From positions 120,854 to 184,853 of the forward strand of contig CAWEYT010000018.1 of NCBI GenBank assembly GCA_963813375.1: a stretch of 64,000 bases of DNA, in the 5' to 3' direction. The DNA is from DASTFY01 sp963813375 (GTDB lineage Bacteria; Actinomycetota; Acidimicrobiia; Acidimicrobiales; Ilumatobacteraceae). Below, in pieces: positions 56,154-64,000 of this stretch. Within the stretch, counting starts at the first letter, position 1. Each line of letters starts with the position of its first letter. The notes under the pieces were generated by a model that did no database searches, was not told the DNA's origin, and saw only the letters and a program-made list of their open reading frames with translations. The position numbers were made by a program, and so were the translations under genes.

Positions 56154-56918
56154 GCTCGGCCTGGCTGAGCTGGCGGCCGAAGCCGCCGCTCCGGGTCCGG
56201 CATCGTCGAACGGCTCGCGGCGCGTTTCGCCCGATGTGTCCGCGATGCCGAAGGGCGGCCCGACGAGGGCTGGGCCACGCGAGACCTCATCCCGCCGCCT
56301 CACGTCGCAGGAGCGGCCCCTGTTCCTCGCCCTCGCTCGTGCTATCGCCCGTTCGGTCCGGCCTCGATCCGGCGATAAGGCACCCGCCACCCGCTCAGGT
56401 CAGGCCTCTTTAGGAGTGCCGCCGCTGGCGTGGCGGCACTGGCGTGGATGGTCCAGGTGTCGTGCGTGAGGACCGTGGCCTCTAGCCGTGTCGCGGCGAC
56501 GAGGGCGAGGATGATTATCGAACACAACGATTGAGCAATATGACTGCCGAAGCAAAGTTCGAATCGTCCAACATGAACGTGAGGATCCCCCCCCCCCCCC
56601 CGCTCCGTGCCCGGGCCAGACGCTCAGGACAGCGCCCCGTCGGGGACCACCGATCGGCGCCGGCAACGGCGGCGCCCTGATTCCATGTTGCGGAGATGTG
56701 GGCGACGGCGGCGACGGTCTCCGTCAGATCACCGTCTTGAGCCGAGTGACCCCGGTCGTCCGGCCAGACGCTCCGCTCAGGCTTCATGGCGCTCTGGCCG
56801 GCGACTTGGCTGTGGCGGGGTAACGGTCCGACCCGTAGTGTCCGCCGCCGTGCAGCGTGCGCGCCGCCCAGGGCCCGTGGAGCGTCACGACGAGGCCCGA
56901 GGGAATGCTGAGGCCGAG
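56154..56918. other. Long intergenic region with hairpin and poly-C tract
   Basis: 765 bases upstream of the cyclase-ATPase gene. AGTGCCGCC (56415-56423) pairs perfectly with GGCGGCACT (56432-56440). 56505-56586 is distinctly AT-richer. A run of 15 C (56587-56601) follows. A plus-strand frame is open from 56607, but its first about 100 codons look non-coding. Confidence 0.5.
56587..56601. repeat. Poly-C homopolymer, 15 bases
   Basis: The longest homopolymer in the window, flanked by GAGGAT and GCTCCG. It could be a slippage (phase-variation) tract upstream of the regulator or an assembly join. Confidence 0.85.
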
Positions 56919-59540
56919 GTGCTCGCCGATCGCCCTCCTCCCACGGCGTCATTGCCGAGCGGCCTCGTTACCTTCGTCTTGACTGACATCGAGGGGTCCA
57001 CCCGGCTCATGCGACGGCTCGGCGAGGCGTACGAGTCTGTCCTCGAGCGCCATCGGCAGCTCCTGCGCTCGGCGTGGGCGATGTACGACGGTCACGAGGT
57101 CGACGTCGAGGGTGACGGCGGCCTGATCGCCTTCGCCGAGCCACTTTCTGCCATGCGCGCCTGCGCCGAGGCCCAACGTCTCCTCGCGGTCGAGCCTTGG
57201 GGACCCGCCGTGGAGGTGCGTGTCCGCATGGGGATCCACCGGGGCCTGGCGTCACCGCGCGGTCACAACTACGTCGCCCTCGCGGTCCATCAGCTCGCGC
57301 GCGTGATGGCTTGCGCGCACGGTGGCCAGGTGCTGCTCACCGACGACGTCGCTGGACACCTCCCCATCGACGACCGGCTCTGGCTCGTGCCCATGGGCCA
57401 CTACCGCATCCGGGATTTCGACACACCGGTTCGCCTTCATCAGCTCGGTGGACCGGGGCTGGCCGGGTCCTTCCCCGCGCTCCGCGCGCTGCCCGCCGAT
57501 GGCCACAACCTGGTCCGTCCACGGACATCGTTCGTAGGACGCGACGACGCCGTCGACAGCGTGCTCGCGTGCATCGGACCCACGACGCTGGTGAGCCTCG
57601 TCGGTCCGGGCGGAGTGGGCAAGTCTCGACTCGCGGTGGAGGTCGGGTTCATCGCCGCCTCCGCCTGGGCCGACGGGGTGTGGCTCGTCGACCTGGCGCC
57701 GCTGGCTGGCGGCGAGCTCGTGCCCGCTGCGGTGGCAACCGCCCTCGGAGTCCGCGCTGGTGCCACCGACCCGCTCCACGAGGTCGTCGAGCACCTGAGA
57801 TCCCGAAGCGCGCTCGTCGTGGTGGACAACTGCGAACACGTCGTCGACGCGTGTGCCGAGGTCGTCACTTCGATCCTCGCCGCACCGGCGGTCGGCGTAC
57901 TCGTGACCAGCCGTGAGCCTTTGCGCATCCCGGGCGAAGTGACCTGGCGCGTCCCGCCCCTGCCGATACCGAGGGCCGGCGGGCCCGAGGCCGAGGAGGT
58001 GGCCAGTCCGTCGGTGCAGCTGTTCGTCGCGCGCGCGGAATCTGTCCGGCCATCGTTCTCATTGGACGACGGGAACGCCTCTGCCGTGACCGACATTTGT
58101 CGCAAGCTGGACGGACTCCCATTGGCACTCGAGATGGCGGCCGCCCTCGTCTCGGTCCAATCGCCGTCAGAGATCCTTGCTGGGTTGGAGGATCGGTTCC
58201 GTTTCCTGAGGAGCCCGGAGCGAGACGTCGATGATCGGCATCGCACCATGGAGGCGATGCTCGGATGGAGTCACCGCCTGCTCAGCACCGACGAGCGTGC
58301 CGCCCTCCGGCGGCTGTCGCTACTGCCGGCCGGATTCACGATCGACATCGCGAAGGTCGCTGTGGCCGATGGCGCTACCGCTTCCGACGACGTCCCGTTG
58401 CTCGTCTGGTCGCTCGTCGACAAGTCCCTCGCAACGGCAGACCTCTCGGCCAACGACACCCGCTACCGGTTGCTGGAGACTGTGCGCGCGTTCGCGAATC
58501 GTCACCTCAACGACAGCGGCGAGGCGACCGCCGTGGCGTCACGCCTCGCGACCTGGTTTCTCGAAGAGGCTGGGCCCTGGGGAACGCTCGATCGACGGTG
58601 GATCGGACTCGTGGGCGTCGAGCTCGACAACCTTCGCGCCGTCGTGACCATGCTCGGTGACAACGACGTCGAAAGCGCCCAGCAGCTCGCGGCGTCGATA
58701 GGCCAGTACCACGACGCCAGCGGGAGCTACCGTCAAGGTGCATCCGAGCTGACGCGCTATCCGCGGACTCTCACCGCTCCGACCACGAGCCGGATCGCCA
58801 TGCTCAACCGGTTGGCCGATCTGCAGCTGCGGTTCGCTGATCTCTCCCGCGCCGAGACCACCATCGCCGAGGCCGAGCGGCTTCGTGACGAGGTCGGTGC
58901 GGTACCCGACTGGGACGACGCCGGCGTGGACCGCGCCCGAGGCGACCTGCAGAACCGAGCCGGTGATCGTCGGGCCGCCGAGGCCACGGCCCGCCGAGCG
59001 CTCGAGCGCAACCTTTCGGCGCGCGGGCGGGCGCGCATGTGGAACCTCGTCGGGCTCGCGACCGTCGGAGAGGACGATGCCACGGCGCTCGCCGCCTTCG
59101 AAGAGGAGTTGCGCGCTTACGAGGAGCTCGGCCACGAGGTGTGGATAGCCAGCGCGAGTGGGAATGTGGCCGAGGTCGCCTTGCGGATCGGCGATCGCGC
59201 GATGGCCGCCCGCCGCCAAGGAACGAGCCTGCGCCTGGGAGTGGAGCAGGGCTCCACGATCATGGTTGCCTACTCGATGGTCGTAGCGGCGCGCCTCGCC
59301 GCCGGTGCGGCAGCCTGGGCCGACGCGCTTCGTCTCGGCGTCCTCGCGGACATCTTCATCCGATCGTCGGAGGTCATCCTCTACGAGGACGACCGTCGGC
59401 TGCTCGACGAGACGATGCGACGAGCCCGCGCAGAGGTTGGAGACGAGGCGGCTGCGGCGATCACCGCCGAGGTATCCGGCCTCGATCTCGTCACGGCTGC
59501 GGCCATGGCCGCGGAGATCTTCGAGCCAGACGGGGCCTAA
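56919..59540 (+). CDS. Adenylate cyclase-like / STAND ATPase / TPR regulator
   Basis: 873 residues from GTG 56919 (MLADRPPPTASLPSGLVTFV-like start). Class III cyclase domain about 18-190: TFVLTDIEGSTRLM with the metal Asp, VDVEGDGGLIAFAEP with the second. Then VGRDDAVDSVL and an NB-ARC/STAND ATPase: Walker A GPGGVGKSR, LVVVDNCEHVVDAC (Walker B), TSREPLRIPGE, RKLDGLPLALEMAA. The rest is TPR-like helices to IFEPDGA. No HTH found. A common actinobacterial signalling architecture. No frame breaks over 2.6 kb. Confidence 0.86.
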   Translation: MLADRPPPTASLPSGLVTFVLTDIEGSTRLMRRLGEAYESVLERHRQLLRSAWAMYDGHEVDVEGDGGLIAFAEPLSAMRACAEAQRLLAVEPWGPAVEVRVRMGIHRGLASPRGHNYVALAVHQLARVMACAHGGQVLLTDDVAGHLPIDDRLWLVPMGHYRIRDFDTPVRLHQLGGPGLAGSFPALRALPADGHNLVRPRTSFVGRDDAVDSVLACIGPTTLVSLVGPGGVGKSRLAVEVGFIAASAWADGVWLVDLAPLAGGELVPAAVATALGVRAGATDPLHEVVEHLRSRSALVVVDNCEHVVDACAEVVTSILAAPAVGVLVTSREPLRIPGEVTWRVPPLPIPRAGGPEAEEVASPSVQLFVARAESVRPSFSLDDGNASAVTDICRKLDGLPLALEMAAALVSVQSPSEILAGLEDRFRFLRSPERDVDDRHRTMEAMLGWSHRLLSTDERAALRRLSLLPAGFTIDIAKVAVADGATASDDVPLLVWSLVDKSLATADLSANDTRYRLLETVRAFANRHLNDSGEATAVASRLATWFLEEAGPWGTLDRRWIGLVGVELDNLRAVVTMLGDNDVESAQQLAASIGQYHDASGSYRQGASELTRYPRTLTAPTTSRIAMLNRLADLQLRFADLSRAETTIAEAERLRDEVGAVPDWDDAGVDRARGDLQNRAGDRRAAEATARRALERNLSARGRARMWNLVGLATVGEDDATALAAFEEELRAYEELGHEVWIASASGNVAEVALRIGDRAMAARRQGTSLRLGVEQGSTIMVAYSMVVAARLAAGAAAWADALRLGVLADIFIRSSEVILYEDDRRLLDETMRRARAEVGDEAAAAITAEVSGLDLVTAAAMAAEIFEPDGA

Positions 59541-59961
59541 GCACAGCCTACGATCGCCCCGACAGTCGGTGGCTCAAGAACGTCTCGACGTACGAGTCCC
59601 ACGGCACGTCAGCAGTCCTCGCAGACGGCCATGGCGAAGCGCACGCCTACGTGCTGCAGTTCGAGGCGGGCGGCGCGATCGGCCGGCACGAGGCCGGGTA
59701 CGGCCAGCTGTTCATCGTCCTCACTGGACGCGGGTGGGTCTAGGCGAGGAGTCGGTCCGAGCGGAGGTCGGCGCTGGCGACGTGGTCCTGTTCGACCGCG
59801 GGGAACAACACGCCAAGCGTAGCGACACAGGGATGACCGCCGTGGTTCTCGAGGTCGAGGACATCGATCCCGCGATGCCGCTCGACTGCGACGACTCTCT
59901 CGCCGCCCTCTCGCGGCAGCGGGTGGTCTTCCTCGACGCGGTGCGACTCACCTCGACCTAG
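59541..59961 (+). CDS. Cupin domain protein (start unresolved)
   Basis: SRWLKNVSTYESHGTSAVLA, EAHAYVLQFEAGGAIGRHEA, then GAGDVVLFDRGEQHAKRS form a single cupin barrel. The frame is broken near 59735-59745 by two bases; reading CGC+G and GGG+T as double-base sites gives LTGRGGLGEESVRAEVG and the stop at 59959-59961. No ATG/GTG/TTG opens the frame after the cyclase stop, so the true start is unclear. Confidence 0.65.
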
Positions 59962-60116
59962 CCAGGTTGCGACTGCGTGCCTGCCCCGCCGCCTCGGTGA
60001 GGTGGCGTCGGTGGGGCGCTGAGGGACGGTCGCAGTGGGATCGTCCGGTGTCAAGCGGAGCTCGGATCCACGGCTCCGGAAGTTGGCGATCCCGAATGCC
60101 CGGCAGTGGTGGTTGG

Positions 60117-63100
60117 TCAGGACACCGGACAGGTGATCGGGTTCACGACGAGGCCTCCTGGGTTGACGACGTTCTTGCAGAGCCCTAGGCGTAGTACCTC
60201 CCAATCGTTGTAGTCGGTCATCACGAAGTCGTTGATGCCGTCCGCCTTGGGGCGGAACCATATCTTGAACTCCTGGTCGGGGTTGTCGCTCGAGCGGGAG
60301 AACACAGCTCTGAGGTTACTATCCCGTCCGGCCTCGAAGAAGAGATCAATACCGAAGGCATGGAGCCAAACGTTGTCGAATGGTCCCTCGAGCCCAACTC
60401 TGAGTGACTTGGTGAGGCTGCCGTCGGGCTGCTCTTGCACTCGGACATAGGAGGTCATCATGTTTATCCTGCGGTTTCGCTGGCGGAAAGGAACGTTCGC
60501 TCGGGTGTCATGGGCGATGTACATCAGATAGAACCTCCCTGGGAAGTCAATGTCGGTCACCTCCGAGGTCCATTCGAGCGCCGGTCGGCCCTCAATCGGG
60601 CCGGGACGGGAGTCGAGAACGTCCGTCTTGTCCCACCGGTGTGTGCCTTCGTTGAACGCATAAAGGTCGAGGCGGCCGTCCTCGCCCGCGAAGGCACCGT
60701 AGAGCGAGGCCAAGCCCGGCTCTCCGAGGTAGGAGCGCCCGAGGCCAGGCGAGGCGAACTCGGCGACAAGTACCGGATCGCTGTTCTGGTCGAGCACGTC
60801 CTGCTCGCGGACCAGTGGCGAATCCGTCGGTGCACGTCAGAACCGGTTGTAGTGGGCGTTGCCTCGATGCCGCGGTAGGCGAGGAAGATCTTGCAGAATC
60901 CGAAGTCCGATATCGATGGCTCACTCGCCGATGCGTGGCCCACGATATTCCGGCTGTCAGTCCAGTTCTCATTGCCGACACTGTAACCGGAGTCGTCGTT
61001 CCCAGATGGTTCCCGTTGCCATCGATCGTCACGAGCAGTAGGCGGGCGGACGTTGCTTCTCCCCCAAGGTGACCAGATCGATCGCCGCACGCGTCGATGA
61101 ACACCCGCTCCGGCTCATCCACGTTCCGCAGGCCTCGGTCGAGGGCTGAGGGCGGTTCCCCGCATTCGTGGAGAACGTGAGAAGACCCCACCGAGCACTG
61201 AATAGAAGAGGTACAGTCGATTCCCCAGGCGAGCTATCGTGGGAAATTGCAGGCTGGCCGCTTTGTCGATGTGGGACTGGTTGTAGCGTGCGCTCAGACC
61301 CCCGCCGCCAGGCGAGTAGTTGGCGTAGGCCCGAACGGTTGTGCCTTCGGGAGCGAACTCGCCATCGTGGTTCCAATCGACGTGGCCCGCAGCTCGGTCA
61401 ACGTAGTACTTGAAGACGTTCTCCAGCACGTCGAGATAGGCCACATTCGCCGGCGAGACTGCGTGCCATTCGACCAGAGCCGAGTTGTTCAGGGGGGACG
61501 TGCCAAGACCATCCGAGAAACCGACATCTGAACTGCTCTGGAAAGCATAGTTGAGAAGGCTTTGGTAGTTCGGCTTGCAGTTCGGATCTACCTTTCCCGT
61601 CGCCAAGGGCGGACCTGAATGGGTCAGTCCCATGGCGCGCGCGTAAGTTGTGCGCGAGCACCCAGGCGTTGTTCATCGGGCCGGAGGCGGCCACAGAGTT
61701 GAGCGGATTCGAACCCCCTCCACTCGAGTAGGCGAGGATGTAGCGAAAGACCCCGCGGCGGGCCTTTGACATGTTGCCCTTCCACGCGTTCTGCGGGTCT
61801 GTGCTGGTGAAGGTGCCGTCGGCACGCTGGACTGGCGGAACGGCGTTGTAGCCCCCCCAGTCGCCATAGGTTGTTGCATCCTCTGGACTTTGCGGAGAGA
61901 CGCCGACGTCAAGATGGGTCTGGATCCCGCGCCGACCATCCGGGTTGACCAGCGAGGTCGCACGGTGAAGCTCGACGGACGGGCTCGGGTTGTCCAGCGT
62001 GTCCTCGTAGAAGGCGGTGAACTGGCGCGCGATGCTGGGTTCCAGGCGCCGCAGCGTCTCGTCGGGCCTCCGCATCATGAAGTCGACCTCGATGAACAAG
62101 TCCTTGTGAATGTGGATCCTGCGCCCGAGCGTGGCAATGAAACATCTTCCTGGTGGAGGCCGACGTTCGGGCCACCCGCCGCCCTCAATGCACTCGCCCA
62201 GGTCGCCGGAGATCGCCGTGTCGGCCGAAGCGAGCACGTCGCCGGCGACGACCCGACCCAGAACCTCCAAGCGGTCGCCGAGGCCATCGCCGTCGGTGTC
62301 GCGGGCGGGTCGGCCGCGAGGGCGCAATCGAACGTGTGACCGTTGCCACCTTGGGCGGTGCCGGAAAGCCTCGGGCAGGTGCCAAGAGCGACCTCGAGCT
62401 TGTCACCCTTGAAGCCGTTGTTGTCGGCATCCGTCAGGACGTCATTGCGCAACAGGAGCGCCTGTCCTGCATCCGCCACCTTCGGCACGCCGACGATGAC
62501 CGTGCGCTGCCCGAGATTGGACGGAAGATGAATCGCCGTTGCACCACTCGGACCACCGCCGGCAGCGCGCTCCGAGCCAGCCCGAGGCCGTCTGGCTCGA
62601 GGATGTAGATGCGGTGCGAGCCGGTAGAGCCGTTCGGGATCTGAACCGTGTGGAGGTTCTCGCCGGCGACGAGTCCGTCATAGGTGCCGAACCAGCCCGC
62701 GAACGTCACCCCCGATTTCCACGGTTGGCCGTTCTTCAGCAGATCAGCTGTCCCGGCGGTGCCCTGGTCCTTCGAGCGTGTCATGACGATGACGGTCTTC
62801 GGTTCATCGGCCACGTAGGTGACCTTCGCCGCAGTGCCACCAGCCGCGTTGTCGTCGACGGCAAACTTGGTGCCATCGAAGTCGAGCAGGTGCAGGACCG
62901 GATCTCCCCCTGCCGAGATGTTCGCCGTCTCAACCGTCACGGTCTCGCCCGTGCTCATCGAGAGCAGAAACTCGCTCACTGCGGACACTTGGCCCGAGCG
63001 GGCTCGATCCGCCGACGCAGCTTCCGCTTATCCCGGGGCCTTATCTGGAGGAGCGGAGCCGTCGCCGAACGGCGTTTGGCCGAGGGCGGGGCGTGGTGCG

Positions 63101-63198
63101 AAGCCGGTGATCGTCAGTGCTCCGACCACGGCCAGTGTGAGGCAGCGTCGGACACCTGCGTGCGGGCGTGCGCTCGTGGGCATCGAGGGTTGCAACAT
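60117..63198 (-). CDS. Large secreted metalloprotease-like protein with calcium-repeat region (interrupted)
   Basis: About 1,020 residues if ten or more frame breaks are repaired. Signal peptide CLTLAVVGALTITGFAPRPALG. Then beta-rich SGETVTVET-like domain, a thrombospondin-3-type Ca region (VLTDADNNGFKGDKLEVALG, DTDGDGLGDRLEVLG), HKDLFIEVDFM, NPDGRRGIQTHLDVG, a zinc-site position reading HNLRAAMGLTH, NCKPNYQSLLNYAFQ and DWNHDGE. These blocks belong to secreted metzincin-like proteins that normally have HELGHXLGLXH. A TAA at 63028-63030 interrupts the linker after the signal peptide. Either intact in the organism or a decaying gene. Confidence 0.65.
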
Positions 63199-63380
63199 CG
63201 AGATCATTCCTCCTCAACTCTCCCTGTAGATGCGGCGTCGCCCCGACTGATACGCCCAATCGGCGCCGATCCTTCATGGCTGCAGCCCATGAGGGGTCCG
63301 GCCGGTGTCACCTCACGAAGGCGTCGGTTGAGCCTCGTGTGAGCTGGCGGGTGGCGGCCCCGTCGACAACGTGTCCCACC

Positions 63381-63890
63381 GACCTCACATTCGCTGGCAC
63401 CCGCGGGCTCGGCGTCGTTCAGAAGAACAGCCGACCCAACCACCCAGGCACCTGCGGCAAGGTCGAACGCTATCCAACAGACCATGAAGAACTGGCTCGA
63501 CCGCCAACCCTCCAGCCAGAGACCCTCGACCAAGCTCCAAACAGCTCCTCGACCGCTTCGCCCACATCTACAACCACTAGCGCCCCCACCGCGCCCTTTC
63601 CCACCACGCTGTTTCCCCGCCGTCGCCTACACCGCCCGCCCCAAAGCATCAACCCCTGCAGATCGAAGCTCGATGACTCGTCACCACCGCGTCCGCCGCG
63701 AAACATCGTCGACCAAGCCGGAGGTTAGGTACCCTCCGTCACAACGGTCCGCCTCCGCCACATCGGCCTTCGGACGAACCCTCGCCCTGAACCCGCTGTC
63801 CTGCTCCTCGTCGACGACCTCGACATCCACGTCATCGACGCCGCCACCGGCGAGCTCTATCCGTAACCTCACCCTCAACCCCGACCGCGA
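63381..63890 (+). pseudogene. IS481-type transposase remnant (integrase core, 3' part)
   Basis: LGVVQKNSRPNHPGTCGKVER is the conserved end of the rve catalytic core of IS481-family transposases. Further fragments, in shifting frames, are the equivalents of LLDRFAHIYN, RPHRAL, VRRETSSTKPEV and LLLVDDLDIHVIDAATGEL. The N-terminal HTH and the first two catalytic Asp are missing and stop codons occur. A dead element at the window edge. Confidence 0.65.
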
Positions 63891-63979
63891 CGACCATGGC
63901 TCCTTTCGCCGACCGCGACCCCTCGCCCGAGCAGAAAACGACAACGACCCCAACCCCAATAAAGGTTCAAGCCGTCCGG

Positions 63980-63995
63980 GATGTCCTGAGACATC
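63980..63995. repeat. Probable IS terminal palindrome
   Basis: GATGTC-CTGA-GACATC, perfect 6-bp arms, about 90 bases past the transposase remnant and followed by ACATG. Similar sequences end IS481-type elements as I recall; the other end is not identified here. Confidence 0.45.
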
Positions 63996-64000
63996 ACATG

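Noticed and set aside
56540..56575. tRNA T-arm (GTTCGAATC)
   Set aside because: The flanks do not pair as a 5-bp T stem and no acceptor or anticodon arms can be formed around it.
56607..56918. N-terminal extension of the cyclase-ATPase protein to 977 residues
   Set aside because: The extra 104 codons are Arg/Pro-rich, follow directly after the poly-C tract and have no counterpart in this family, which starts a few residues before the cyclase domain.

Overview
The window is a stretch of a high-GC actinobacterial chromosome. Support comes from the GC-rich codon use, GTG/TTG starts, many 4-base stop/start overlaps, F420/FMN-type luciferase-like oxidoreductases, actinobacterial regulator types (wHTH-AAA, cyclase-AAA-TPR) and DUF2252/GerW/MmcQ/DUF1801 proteins. 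An environmental lineage such as Acidimicrobiia would fit, but no taxonomic marker gene is present, so that is inference. No rRNA, tRNA or CRISPR array was seen.

Layout. 1-7.7 kb: 3' part of a Rieske oxygenase, then a minus-strand run: nitrile hydratase beta-alpha, ACC deaminase, LigD-type polymerase and an LLM oxidoreductase, with a MetE-like methyltransferase and a flavoprotein monooxygenase divergent from a TetR regulator. 8.4-16.9 kb: an MFS remnant, two 75-bp hairpin repeats, a sulfite-oxidase-like/flavin-reductase pair, small conserved proteins, a wHTH-AAA regulator, a truncated acyl-CoA dehydrogenase and LtrA. 16.9-27.5 kb: the best-defined system, a GntR regulator and a lactonase-like amidohydrolase divergent from a nine-gene operon (sugar ABC importer, zinc dehydrogenase, two-part altronate dehydratase, tagaturonate/fructuronate reductase, KDPG aldolase, KDG kinase). 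Together these could take a C6 aldonolactone, best guess L-galactono-lactone, to pyruvate and glyceraldehyde-3-phosphate. 27.5-35 kb: a glycosyltransferase, a PTPS/QueD homologue and a dehydrogenase divergent from a GTP cyclohydrolase II-RibD reductase fusion; this may be an uncharacterised pteridine/pyrimidine pathway. 35-46 kb: small membrane proteins including GerW, DUF2252, a kinase/response-regulator/cyclase operon, a PEP-utilising enzyme and PAP2. 46-50 kb: a NarL-type two-component pair followed by an ABC exporter. 50-64 kb: peptidase, nucleotidyltransferase, hydrolase/LLM pair, membrane protein, a 33-codon basic micro-ORF, a cyclase-ATPase-TPR regulator, a large secreted metalloprotease-like protein and an IS481-type transposase remnant at the right edge.

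A window-wide oddity governs how genes must be read. About thirty genes are interrupted by single extra bases. Wherever conserved residues pin the site, the extra base directly follows a third codon position, so the codon appears to carry both of two alternative wobble bases, usually synonymous (for example Leu CTC+G, Gly GGG+C, Thr ACG+T, Pro CCC+T). Below these are called double-base sites. Dropping one base at each restores full-length proteins. The simplest reading is that the consensus kept both alleles of synonymous variants from two closely related strains, so most of the interrupted genes are probably intact in the organism.
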